In this document: in pieces, positions 48,791 to 57,320 of the stretch
Position numbering within the stretch: the stretch's first letter is position 1
Layout: each line of letters starts with the position of its first letter
DNA from: Anaerolineales bacterium
GTDB lineage: Bacteria > Chloroflexota > Anaerolineae > Anaerolineales > Villigracilaceae
Length of the DNA: 64,000 bases
Direction: 5' to 3'
Assembly (NCBI GenBank): GCA_020634885.1
Contig: JACKAW010000004.1
Location: forward strand, 124,001 to 188,000
Notes under the pieces: generated by a model
Told to the model about the DNA's origin: nothing
The model's input: only the letters and a program-made list of their open reading frames with translations
Databases searched by the model: none
Made by a program: the position numbers and the translations under genes

Positions 48791-51769
48791 TTATGGTTCA
48801 GATTGAACAGAAGCAGATGAGTTGGGATCGGCAATGTTGCCGCCAACCGGCAACCCGCTGGGTACAGATGCAGGGATGATGTGACTCAAGTCTTTTGCGC
48901 TGGGTGAGGTGAGCGCTTTCAAAAACGCCATGAGGGCGTTCATTTCGGCATCGGTCAGTTTTACCCCGTCGCTGGGGTTGGATGGAGTGTACCAGCGCAG
49001 AATGGACGCGAGTACATCAGGGTCGTCTTGACAGCTTTCTGCAAGCAAAATGCTTAGCTGGCTGGGGTCGTAATATTGCAGGCTGGCGGCAGGGTTAAAG
49101 TGATGACGTACTGTCTCTTCGAGGGTGGTGAATGCGCCGTTGTGCATCCAGGGTCCGGTCAATTCCACGTTGCGCAGTGGGGGCGTGCGGAAGGCATAAC
49201 GGTCGCAGTCGTTGCCGGTTTCACGGGCGCGCCCAAGGTCAAAGGGCTGTTCACGTCCCTTGCCGTCTCCAATTTGCGGTACGGCGATGTTGTAAAAATT
49301 TTGGTCGGTGAGTAAACCGCTGGAATGGCAGGAGGAACACCCCGCTTCACCGTAGAACAAGATGGCGCCTTGTTTTTCTTCTGCATTCAACGCGTTCGTT
49401 TCACCGTTTATATAGCGGTCATACGGACTGTCTTCAAATGTGAATGCTGTAATTTCGTAAGCCGCCATTGCATTTGCAGCGTGTTGAAAACCAAGTTCGT
49501 TTACCGGCACATCCGGGTAGGCGGCACGGAAGAGATTTACATATTCAGGAATTTCCAGAACACGCACCATAAGCCCGTCCCATATCGGCTGGGAGCGGTA
49601 ATCTACAATATCAGCTAATTCGTTGTGGTTTCCAAAAATATCCACTTCGCCGCGATAGCCGCGCATTTCATCACGTGAGGTGACGGGGAACATGGCTTGG
49701 GCAGCCAGCGCACTGTCGAGTCCGCTGGGGATGCGGTTACTGCTTGGGGTTTCGATCCAGTTATCGGCGCGGTGTGAGACGCGCCCATCCCAAAAGAAAG
49801 TTGTCCATTCGGTGTATCCCAAATTGTAAAGCGGGGTGGCGTTGCGTGGAACAAATTCGCGGATCGTTCCGGTTTGGCGCTCGTCTCCCAACCCAAACCC
49901 ATTGGTGCCGATGGAGACCGAAAGATTATCGCCGGTGCCCAGGTTTGGATGATGACAGGTGGCGCAAGCCGTATCGCGGTTGCCGCTGAGGATGGGATCC
50001 CAAAACAACGCTTCACCTAACGTGACCAGGGCTGGGTCTGCCGCCTGTGGGCTGGTCGGCGGCTGAACGCTTGCCCGCGACATCAAGTACGCAAGTTGAA
50101 CATCCTCATCTTTTGAATAGGCGCGCAGGTCAGGTTTGAGAGTTTGAAGATAAGCGCTGAAAGAGGGTTGCTTCGCTTTCGCGGCTTGATTGGTTTGGAG
50201 AGGCTCAAGCGATGTTTCACCATTCAAGGGGTAAACCAGTTTGTAGCGTTGATCTGCTTGAATGTTTTTGAAGACTTGTTCGGTGCCGTCATTCCAGCGA
50301 ATGCGAATATCGGCGCTTTGTTCTTCTCCCATCCCAAAATTTAACTCAAGCGCGTTGCCCGACATCACACTTGAGCCGTTGATAACTTCCTGCATTTGGG
50401 TTCCGTTTTTTGTGGTGAGGTACACCCGCGCACCGACCGCATCCCTGTTTATGGGTCCCGCGCCTTCCAGTTCGATGGAAAGCCAATGGTTATGGCTGTT
50501 TTGCGACTGTTGGTTTTGGTACAACCTGTAGCCTTCATCGAGATTACCGACGATAAGATCAACCCAGCCGTCATGGTTGTAATCTGCGTACGCCACGCCA
50601 ATACTCATACGGACATCGGTCGCTTCGTTGTGGCAGGCAACGGATGTGAATGTGCCGTCTGCATTGTTGTGAAAAAGTTGATTGGAGCCAGTATCTTTGT
50701 GGTCGGCTGTGTCGGCTACGGCAACGTAAAGATCACGCCAGCCGTCATTGTCGTAATCCAGAAATACGCTTCCCCATGTGATGCCATTGGAGATTTGTAC
50801 TCCGGCTGTTTCGGCAACTTCCTTAAAAGTGTTGTCGCCCTGGTTTTGCAGTAATTCCATTGGACCAACGTTGGAGTAGTAGAAATCCTGAAAGCCGTCG
50901 TTGTTGTAATCACCGACCGCCAGCCCCATGCCGAAGAGGCGGGAGTCTGCGCCGGCTTCTTTGGCGATCTGAGTGAAGCACCAGCCGTTACAACCTGCGC
51001 CGTCATTGCGAAAGAGTTTGTTGCCGGTAGCGTTCACAAATTCGTCATTGACGAGGTAGATGTCGGCATCACCGTCATTGTCAATATCAGTGAAAGAGGC
51101 GACAAACCCGGCGCCATTGGTGGCTCCCATCAAATAATCAGAAACATCGCTGAATGTGCCATCGCCATTGTTTTGGTAAAGTTGATCCGGCTCGGCATCC
51201 ATGGGGCGTCCGCACTTGGGGTAGCACGCCCAATTGGCAATGTACAGGTCTAAAAAACCATCGTTGTTGAAATCACCCCATGAGGCGGTTTTGCTGTTGT
51301 ATTCTCCCGCCAGCCCTGCCTGTCTGCTGACATCCACAAAGCCTTGCCCATTCTCGTTGCGGAATAGGTGATCTGCGCCCCAGGTGACAACGATGAGGTC
51401 TTTCCAGCCGTCGTTGTCATAGTCTGCGAAGGACGCGCCTTGTGAATAGGCGTTGAAGAGTTCAACCTGTTTTGAAAACGGAGAAACGCTGAATGTGCCG
51501 TCGCCGTTGTTGAGATAGAGGGTGTTTTTTGCAATGGGGTCGGTTACATAAAGATCGACCCAGCCATCGTTGTTATAGTCACCCCATGCCTGTCCGGTTG
51601 TCATTTCAATGCCAGCGACGCGGTTATTGACTATTCCGGCAGGATGGCTGACATCCGTGAACACTGGCGCTTCGGTTGTGTTTGTGGAAATAAAATGGCG
51701 ATAGCCCTGAAACAGAATCAGGGCTATCGAAATGAGAGCGAGAAACGTCCCAACGAGCAGACGGCGCAT
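48791..51769 (-). CDS. FG-GAP/UnbV beta-propeller fused to di-haem cytochrome c peroxidase (MauG-like)
   Basis: A 992-residue exported protein (signal-anchor helix LLVGTFLALISIALILF). Residues 35-420 hold seven D-x-[DN]-x-DG-x-x-D calcium repeats (for example GDYNNDGWVDLYV), a seven-bladed propeller; 430-515 is the ASPIC/UnbV domain (NRDAVGARVYLTTKNG). Residues about 575-950 are a MauG/CCP domain with two haem sites, CATCH (602-606) and CSSCH (811-815), EALFWDP and TPPLRNVELTGPWMHNGAFTTL. It sits 4 nt after malG and 17 nt before the lipoprotein amylase, so it belongs to the operon despite its redox theme. Confidence 0.85.
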   Translation of the reverse strand: MRRLLVGTFLALISIALILFQGYRHFISTNTTEAPVFTDVSHPAGIVNNRVAGIEMTTGQAWGDYNNDGWVDLYVTDPIAKNTLYLNNGDGTFSVSPFSKQVELFNAYSQGASFADYDNDGWKDLIVVTWGADHLFRNENGQGFVDVSRQAGLAGEYNSKTASWGDFNNDGFLDLYIANWACYPKCGRPMDAEPDQLYQNNGDGTFSDVSDYLMGATNGAGFVASFTDIDNDGDADIYLVNDEFVNATGNKLFRNDGAGCNGWCFTQIAKEAGADSRLFGMGLAVGDYNNDGFQDFYYSNVGPMELLQNQGDNTFKEVAETAGVQISNGITWGSVFLDYDNDGWRDLYVAVADTADHKDTGSNQLFHNNADGTFTSVACHNEATDVRMSIGVAYADYNHDGWVDLIVGNLDEGYRLYQNQQSQNSHNHWLSIELEGAGPINRDAVGARVYLTTKNGTQMQEVINGSSVMSGNALELNFGMGEEQSADIRIRWNDGTEQVFKNIQADQRYKLVYPLNGETSLEPLQTNQAAKAKQPSFSAYLQTLKPDLRAYSKDEDVQLAYLMSRASVQPPTSPQAADPALVTLGEALFWDPILSGNRDTACATCHHPNLGTGDNLSVSIGTNGFGLGDERQTGTIREFVPRNATPLYNLGYTEWTTFFWDGRVSHRADNWIETPSSNRIPSGLDSALAAQAMFPVTSRDEMRGYRGEVDIFGNHNELADIVDYRSQPIWDGLMVRVLEIPEYVNLFRAAYPDVPVNELGFQHAANAMAAYEITAFTFEDSPYDRYINGETNALNAEEKQGAILFYGEAGCSSCHSSGLLTDQNFYNIAVPQIGDGKGREQPFDLGRARETGNDCDRYAFRTPPLRNVELTGPWMHNGAFTTLEETVRHHFNPAASLQYYDPSQLSILLAESCQDDPDVLASILRWYTPSNPSDGVKLTDAEMNALMAFLKALTSPSAKDLSHIIPASVPSGLPVGGNIADPNSSASVQSEP

Positions 51770-51773
51770 AAAA

Positions 51774-52688
51774 CTATTCTTTAACCGCCCCTGTGGTCAA
51801 CCCGCCTGCGATCTGGTCTTGCAGGGCGAGGTAGATGATCATAATTGGGAGCGCGCCAAGGAGTGCGCCTGCGGCAAAGACGCCCCATTTTTGGTCAAAT
51901 TGTCCGGCGGTGAAGAGCTGCAATCCCACCATCACGGTGTAATTATCTGCATCGGTGAGTAGAATGCGCGCGAGTAGGAAGTCACCATAGGTGCCGATGA
52001 ATGAAAGAATACCGATGACGATCAAAATCGGACGGAGGAGGGGGAGGAGCAAGTTCCAGAAAATTTGGAAGTGAGAGGCGCCGTCTACCATGCCAGATTC
52101 GTCAATGGCACGGGGAATGGTGTCTAAATAGCCTTTCATCAGCCAGATGTTGATGCCCATCGAGCCGCCCAGATAGACGAGAATCAAACCGGCGTGGGTA
52201 TTCAACCCGATGGCGGGGATGATCTCGCCCGCCTGAAAGATCAAGACATAGATCGCAACCAAAGCCAATAAGTTGGGGAATACTTGCAGAAGGAGGATGG
52301 TTTTCAGCATGGTAACGCGACCGGCGAAGCGCATACGTGAAAATGCGTAGGCAGCCATGGTGGTGATACTTAGGCTGAGAATGGTTGAAATTCCAGAAAC
52401 TTTTACCGAGTTGAACACCCAGCGCTTAAAATCAAGCCCGGCAAATTTATAATCAGGGTCAAGCCCAAACAAACGGACATAATTTTGGAAACCGGCTTTT
52501 GCAGGGATCAAGGTTTGTGTAGCCAGTGACTGCGAACTATCCAGTGATGCTGAAACGATCCACAACACTGGAAAAACGGCAAAAAAGATCAGAAATACTG
52601 CGACGATCAACCGAAGCGTAACACTGAGCTGCTTTTGGAATTTTTGCGATGAACGCAGGCGTTCGTAGTTTTGAGAGAAATTAGACAT
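51774..52688 (-). CDS. malG: Maltose/maltodextrin ABC permease MalG
   Basis: A 304-residue permease with six helices. The EAA loop that docks MalK reads DESGMVDGASHFQIFWNLLLPLLRP. FPVLWIVSASLDSSQSLATQTLIPAKAG is the typical MalG start of the periplasmic region. Its ATG overlaps the malF stop by 8 nt, giving coupling. It forms the channel with MalF. Confidence 0.92.
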   Translation of the reverse strand: MSNFSQNYERLRSSQKFQKQLSVTLRLIVAVFLIFFAVFPVLWIVSASLDSSQSLATQTLIPAKAGFQNYVRLFGLDPDYKFAGLDFKRWVFNSVKVSGISTILSLSITTMAAYAFSRMRFAGRVTMLKTILLLQVFPNLLALVAIYVLIFQAGEIIPAIGLNTHAGLILVYLGGSMGINIWLMKGYLDTIPRAIDESGMVDGASHFQIFWNLLLPLLRPILIVIGILSFIGTYGDFLLARILLTDADNYTVMVGLQLFTAGQFDQKWGVFAAGALLGALPIMIIYLALQDQIAGGLTTGAVKE

Positions 52689-54273
52689 TTTCGCTTACCT
52701 CCTCCCACATATTGGTGAAGCGGTATTGTAGAAGGGTGATGGAGCCGACGATAAAGAACACAATGATCGAAATGGCAGATGCCAAACCATATTGAACACC
52801 ACGCCCGCCGCTTTCAAACGCCAGTTTGTAAACATAACTAATGAGGATGTCAGTATGACCTGCCTGTGTAGCCGCGCCAACAATGGGAGGTCCACCTTGA
52901 ATGAAGAGGTAGATCAGGTTGAAATTGTTGAAGTTGTACACGTAGGAAGCGATCAGGAGTGGACCGACTGCGACCAATAATAACGGCAGGGTGATTTTTT
53001 GGAAGCGCTGCCAGGGTGTCGCGCCGTCGATCATTGCGGCTTCGTAAATATCAGAAGGAATGGATTGCAAAGCACCGCTGGTAATGAGCATGAAGTAGGG
53101 ATACCCGAGCCAGAAATTTACGATCAAGATGGCAACCTGCGCCCAGAACGGTTCAACCGTCCAGGGGGGAGCCCACCCGAACAAGGCTTCGAGGTAGCGG
53201 TTGATAATTCCAAATTCAGAGTTCAATAGACCGCGCCACATGATGATGCTGATGAGACCGGGAACGGTGTAGGGAATCAATAGCAGGGAACGGATCAATT
53301 TTTTGAGCGGGAAGTCCTTATCATTGAACATGATGGCAATTGCCAGCCCAAGTGCAAAGGTGGAAAGCACGCTAACGGTCGGGAAGATAAAGTTCCACGT
53401 CATGATCTGAACCAGCGGACCTCGTAAAGCCGGGCTGGTTGCAAAATCCTGGAAGTTCTTGAGCCCGATCACTGCTCGGAAACCGGGTTTAATGGTCTTG
53501 CCAAATTGCGAGGTAAAGGTTCCGTCTTTGTTTTCGTAAACGTCGCCATTGGACTGATCCGTGATCGTATCGGTTTCGGGATCGTACTTGTAGAGAATCT
53601 CCAATTCAGCGGCTTCATTTTGGGTGCGAATCTGAACCGCTTGTTCACCTTCCAGACCAAACCTAATATTTGGCAGGTTTTTATCGGTTGCCGCCACGAG
53701 TGCGTTGATGCGCGTGTACCCGTCGATGCTGGTTGGAATTCCACTACTGTCTGCTTCGCCGATCCCTGGCTCACCGGGTTGGGCAGGGATGATCGATTCG
53801 CCGGGTTTGGCTAAAAAGCTTTCATTTTCTGCATTTACCAGCCAAAGGGCATAATCACCACTGTCCGATTTAAAAGCGGTCCATTTATAGGATTTTCCTG
53901 CTTCTGGCAGGTAGGTTGTTTTTTCAATTAAGGGGATCGCTTGTTCCTTGGTGAGCAAATGCCCATCCCCGTAGTTCGTAAAAGCAACATAGATGGTGAA
54001 TAGCATGGGGTAGATGGTGAACAAAACCAAAAAACTCAACCCGATAGCCATCCACCTAAAAGGGTATGCCCTTGGATGAAGAAAGATCACATTGAGCATG
54101 AGGGTGATAACAGCCAATACACCCACCATTTGAGTAAAGCCTTTGGATACTGCGTTTTGAATGAACCAGATCGCGCCGGCATCCAGAACCAATATCAAAA
54201 TGAAACGTGATAATTTTGAAAAGAATGATTCTTCTCCCATACCGGTTTGTTTCTTTTTAGAGCTTTTATTCAT
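52681..54273 (-). CDS. malF: Maltose/maltodextrin ABC permease MalF
   Basis: A 530-residue permease. After three N-terminal helices comes a large outward insertion (about 95-265), the P2 loop by which MalF docks the binding protein, then the transport core with the EAA loop YEAAMIDGATPWQRFQKITLPLL. Length matches the E. coli type with its large P2 loop. The ATG follows AAGGAGTGCC. An intercistronic hairpin separates it from malE. Confidence 0.92.
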   Translation of the reverse strand: MNKSSKKKQTGMGEESFFSKLSRFILILVLDAGAIWFIQNAVSKGFTQMVGVLAVITLMLNVIFLHPRAYPFRWMAIGLSFLVLFTIYPMLFTIYVAFTNYGDGHLLTKEQAIPLIEKTTYLPEAGKSYKWTAFKSDSGDYALWLVNAENESFLAKPGESIIPAQPGEPGIGEADSSGIPTSIDGYTRINALVAATDKNLPNIRFGLEGEQAVQIRTQNEAAELEILYKYDPETDTITDQSNGDVYENKDGTFTSQFGKTIKPGFRAVIGLKNFQDFATSPALRGPLVQIMTWNFIFPTVSVLSTFALGLAIAIMFNDKDFPLKKLIRSLLLIPYTVPGLISIIMWRGLLNSEFGIINRYLEALFGWAPPWTVEPFWAQVAILIVNFWLGYPYFMLITSGALQSIPSDIYEAAMIDGATPWQRFQKITLPLLLVAVGPLLIASYVYNFNNFNLIYLFIQGGPPIVGAATQAGHTDILISYVYKLAFESGGRGVQYGLASAISIIVFFIVGSITLLQYRFTNMWEEVSENV

Positions 54274-54324
54274 ATCAAGGCACTCCTTGACGCTTTTGTG
54301 AAAAATACTTGGGATAATTACAAT

Positions 54325-54356
54325 GAAGGCTGAGGGACTTGCATCCCTCAGCCTTC
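54325..54356 (-). terminator. Hairpin between malE and malF
   Basis: GAAGGCTGAGGGA (54325-54337) pairs perfectly with 54344-54356 around a 6-nt loop. It lies 18 nt after the malE stop and in the minus transcript has no U-run after it. A hairpin here typically lets most transcripts end after malE, or protects malE mRNA, giving much more binding protein than permease. Confidence 0.75.
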
Positions 54357-54374
54357 TTTTCGTACTTAGCTGAA

Positions 54375-55937
54375 TTACTTAACGGTCGCTGTGACCAATT
54401 TGGTGGCAGGATCGTAAACGAATTCGATGGTGCCGTCAGCGGGGACGTTGATGGCGTAGTTAGGACCATCCTGAGCGCCGTCTGAACCGTAGTTGGTGGT
54501 CCAGGAGCCGTCGAGGGCGATCTTGAATTCATAGTCACCAGCGGTGATGTTGAACGGACCGCTGATGTACAGACCGTCTTCACCCATGGTCATGGCGGTG
54601 GCGGCACATTCGGGCTGCCAATCGCCGGGGCATCCAGCCTGAGCCTGGTAGGAACCAGGAACGTTGACCATGCCGGTGAGCGGGTTGGCGATAAGAGCGC
54701 GGATCTTGGCAGCGGCATCGCCCATGGCAGCAGGAGCATCCTGCTTGGCGTCGCGGGCAATCACCACACCATCGTTCCAGGAACCCCAAACGGAGCCCAT
54801 GGCAGCAATGGCAGGCATCATGTTGGCGTTTTCGCCAGCAACAGCCATGGCGGCGAGGTCGGCATCGTTGACCTTGGCGAGAGCGGGCAAGTAGGCAGGC
54901 GGGCGCTGACCAGCTTCGTAGAGCTTGAGCTGGGTGTCTTCATTCGCAACAAATTCGTTGAGGAATGCCTGAGCAAGAAGGACGTTCTCGCTCTGAGCAT
55001 TGATGAACAAGCCCTGAGTACCAGCGAACGGAACGCCGCCGCCAGGGAAGCTGGTGATGGCGTAAGGAACGCCAGATTCGCGGATGCGATCCAAAGCCCA
55101 AGGACCAGCCATGATGAACGGAGCCTTGCCGGTTTCGAAGAGAGCGTGGTTGTTCGCCCAATCCCAATCAGCAGGGAAGTTGCCGTTGGCAACGTTATCA
55201 GCAAGGAACTGAACGCCGGCGATCATGCCTTCGCTGTCTACACCGAGGTCTTCGGGGTTCCAGTCGCCATTATCCAATTTGCCGAAGATATAGCCGCCGA
55301 AAGCGGTATAGATCGGGTACACATCGTATGTGGTGCCGGTGATCGCCATCACATACTCAACCTTGCCTTCAGCCTTGAGGGCTTCACCCATGGAAATAAC
55401 TTCTTCCCAAGTGGCAGGAGGAGTCGGGACCAGATCGGTGTTGTAGAAGAAGCCCATATTTTCGGTGGCGTACGGCATACAGTACAGGGTTCCATCGAAG
55501 GTACAAGCGGCGAGAGCGTTGGGGTCGAAATCAGCAGCCTTGTCGCCGAGGTCAACCGGGGCGAGCAAAGCGTCAGAAACAAGGGTTCCAGCCTGATCGT
55601 GAGCGATCACGATGATGTCGGGACCTTCGCCATTGGGGGCGGCGACTTTGAAGTCGTCACGGATGGCGGATTTCACTTCAACGACCAATTCAATGTTGTA
55701 AGCAGCCAACACATCGTCAGCGAGGTCCTGGAATACAGGAGCCTTGGTGTCATCTGCCCAAATGGTCAGAGAGCCAGCCGGTTCGGCAGGAGCTTCTTCA
55801 GTGGCGGGAGCTTCGGTTGCAGCTTCTTCAGCGGGGGCTTCCGTAGCGGGGGCTTCTTCAGCCGGAGCGCCACAGGCAGCAAGAGCCATGGAGGCGATCA
55901 CCAGCAGGCTCAACAAAACGAGCAAATTCTTCTTCAT
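54375..55937 (-). CDS. malE: Maltodextrin-binding lipoprotein with C-terminal X25 starch-binding-like domain
   Basis: A 520-residue surface lipoprotein. Signal and lipobox: LVIASMALAACGA; an Ala/Glu/Pro-rich linker to about 55; solute-binding fold 56-420 (LTIWADDTKAPVFQDLADD, PYATENMGFFYNTDL, FIMAGPWALDRI, NEDTQLKLYEAGQRPPA). Residues about 425-520 match the pullulanase X25/SusE-type domain: GCPGDWQPECAAT, then FNITAGDYEFKIALDGSWTTNYG and IEFVYDPATKLV. Maltose-binding proteins normally end after the binding fold (about 370-400 residues), so this is a fusion that may hold the transporter to starch. The ATG follows AAGGAGAA; a 16S-complementary sequence lies 72 nt upstream. Confidence 0.9.
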   Translation of the reverse strand: MKKNLLVLLSLLVIASMALAACGAPAEEAPATEAPAEEAATEAPATEEAPAEPAGSLTIWADDTKAPVFQDLADDVLAAYNIELVVEVKSAIRDDFKVAAPNGEGPDIIVIAHDQAGTLVSDALLAPVDLGDKAADFDPNALAACTFDGTLYCMPYATENMGFFYNTDLVPTPPATWEEVISMGEALKAEGKVEYVMAITGTTYDVYPIYTAFGGYIFGKLDNGDWNPEDLGVDSEGMIAGVQFLADNVANGNFPADWDWANNHALFETGKAPFIMAGPWALDRIRESGVPYAITSFPGGGVPFAGTQGLFINAQSENVLLAQAFLNEFVANEDTQLKLYEAGQRPPAYLPALAKVNDADLAAMAVAGENANMMPAIAAMGSVWGSWNDGVVIARDAKQDAPAAMGDAAAKIRALIANPLTGMVNVPGSYQAQAGCPGDWQPECAATAMTMGEDGLYISGPFNITAGDYEFKIALDGSWTTNYGSDGAQDGPNYAINVPADGTIEFVYDPATKLVTATVK

Positions 55938-56005
55938 TCTCTAGTTCTCCTTGAAAATATTTGTGAAAATAGTGTTTTTGAGAGATGCGTTAAATAATTT
56001 ACTCT

Positions 56006-56021
56006 GGTGATCACCTCCTTT
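56006..56021 (-). promoter_or_regulatory. Intercistronic super-Shine-Dalgarno sequence between malK and malE
   Basis: On the minus strand AAAGGAGGTGATC (56021 down to 56009) is a 13-nt perfect complement to the 3' end of 16S rRNA (GATCACCTCCTTT). It begins 8 nt after the malK stop and no credible start codon follows within 12 nt; malE, 72 nt away, has its own site. It overlaps the 10-bp palindrome GGTGATCACC. This looks like a ribosome-binding stabiliser (STAB-SD) of a processed malE mRNA. Confidence 0.55.
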
Positions 56022-56028
56022 CAAGTGA

Positions 56029-57129
56029 TTATCGAACAGCTTCTTCGGTATCCGCATCAAAAATGTGGAATCTATCCATATCGAAGATAACCTGCATTTC
56101 GTCACCCACACGTTTCTTCGAGCGGGGGTCAACGCGGGCAATAAACGTATTTTTACCGCTGACGAGGTAGAGGAATGTTTCATTACCCATCAATTCGGTT
56201 ACATCCACCTTGGCGGTGACTTTCTCGCCATGGATGTTCACTGGAGCAAATTCAGGATCGTGAATATTTTCAGGACGGATGCCAAAAACAACCTTTTTGC
56301 CGTCCATGTTCTTATACGGAGCCGCAAATGCATCGGGGACTTGAACCTGGAAGGTTTCCATATCCACACTTACTTTGCCGCCGCTCACAACCACTTTGCC
56401 GGGGAAGAAGTTCATGGAAGGTGAGCCGATAAAACCAGCAACGAACAGATTGGCAGGGCTATCGTACAGCACCTGCGGAGTATCCAACTGCTGAAGAATA
56501 CCCTTGTTCATCACCGCAATACGGGTTGCCATGGTCATGGCTTCGGTTTGATCGTGAGTCACATAAATGAAAGTGGTTTGCAGGCGTTGGTGCAGTTTGC
56601 TGATCTCGGCGCGCATTTGAACGCGGAGTTTTGCATCAAGGTTGGAGAGCGGCTCATCGAAGAGGAATACTTTCGGCTCGCGTACGATGGCGCGTCCGAC
56701 CGCTACACGCTGGCGTTGTCCGCCGGAAAGTTGGCGGGGCTTGCGTTCTAGCAGATGGGTGATATCCAAAATCGCGGCGGCTTCATCTACGCGGCGTTTG
56801 ATCTCTTCCTTTGGGGTTTTTCGAAGTTTCAAACCAAATGCCATGTTATCGTACACCGACATGTGCGGATACAAAGCATATGATTGGAACACCATGGCAA
56901 TATCGCGGTCTTTCGGTGCCACATCATTCACCACGCGCTCACCGATCTGAATATCACCAGAAGTGATTTCTTCTAACCCAGCCAACATGCGGAGCGCTGT
57001 TGTCTTACCGCAGCCAGAAGGTCCAACCAAAACGAGAAACTCTTTATCCTCAACCGAAAAGTTGAGGTTCTTGATGACTTCAACATCACCAAAACTTTTT
57101 ACAACATTATTGTACGTAACACTTGCCAT
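56029..57129 (-). CDS. malK: Maltodextrin ABC transporter ATPase MalK/MsmX-type
   Basis: A 366-residue ATPase: Walker A LVGPSGCGKTTALRML, Q-loop MVFQSYALYPHMSV, signature LSGGQRQRVAVGRAIV, Walker B VFLFDEPLSNLDAKLR, H-loop IYVTHDQTEAMTM, then a C-terminal TOBE/OB domain (from about 245; FPGKVVVSGGKVSVDM, VFGIRPENIHDPEF) that binds regulators in this family. First gene of the mal operon, preceded by the operator at 57205. The ATG follows TGGAGGATTTTCCC. Confidence 0.92.
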   Translation of the reverse strand: MASVTYNNVVKSFGDVEVIKNLNFSVEDKEFLVLVGPSGCGKTTALRMLAGLEEITSGDIQIGERVVNDVAPKDRDIAMVFQSYALYPHMSVYDNMAFGLKLRKTPKEEIKRRVDEAAAILDITHLLERKPRQLSGGQRQRVAVGRAIVREPKVFLFDEPLSNLDAKLRVQMRAEISKLHQRLQTTFIYVTHDQTEAMTMATRIAVMNKGILQQLDTPQVLYDSPANLFVAGFIGSPSMNFFPGKVVVSGGKVSVDMETFQVQVPDAFAAPYKNMDGKKVVFGIRPENIHDPEFAPVNIHGEKVTAKVDVTELMGNETFLYLVSGKNTFIARVDPRSKKRVGDEMQVIFDMDRFHIFDADTEEAVR

Positions 57130-57165
57130 GGGAAAATCCTCCAGTCCGAAAAATATGGTGATTTG

Positions 57166-57191
57166 ATTATAACCAACAAAGGTATATTCAA
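57166..57191 (-). promoter_or_regulatory. Promoter candidate for malK
   Basis: On the minus strand TATAAT (57171 to 57166) is preceded by TTGAAT (57191 to 57186) with a 14-nt spacer, too short for a good sigma70 promoter; an activated or differently spaced start is possible. It is 37 nt upstream of malK and 14 nt downstream of the operator. Confidence 0.35.
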
Positions 57192-57204
57192 CCTATCTTT
57201 TAAA

Positions 57205-57241
57205 GCATTAGTTTTGTTGCCTCGCACAACAAAACTAATGC
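57205..57241. promoter_or_regulatory. ROK-type operator: perfect 15-bp inverted repeat
   Basis: GCATTAGTTTTGTTG (57205-57219) and CAACAAAACTAATGC (57227-57241) are perfect reverse complements separated by 7 bp. The core TTAGTTTTGTTG-N7-CAACAAAACTAA closely resembles the xylose operator (TTAGTTTGTTT...CAACAAACTAA) bound by XylR, a ROK-family repressor. A ROK gene lies 2 kb upstream on the same strand. Confidence 0.85.
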
Positions 57242-57320
57242 AATCTATTCCTATTGGTCAGAAAATGGTTCCGAACGCAACTGTAGGGTGTTTTAGACGG
57301 GTGGATTAATTCGCGTAAAG

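Noticed and set aside
56009..56021. Fragment of a 16S rRNA gene (GATCACCTCCTTT on the plus strand)
   Set aside because: Only the 13-nt 3' tail matches; no further rRNA sequence is adjacent, so a Shine-Dalgarno function is more likely.
55941..56183. Separate minus-strand gene between malK and malE
   Set aside because: It is another frame of the malK 3' end and has no ribosome site or recognisable features.
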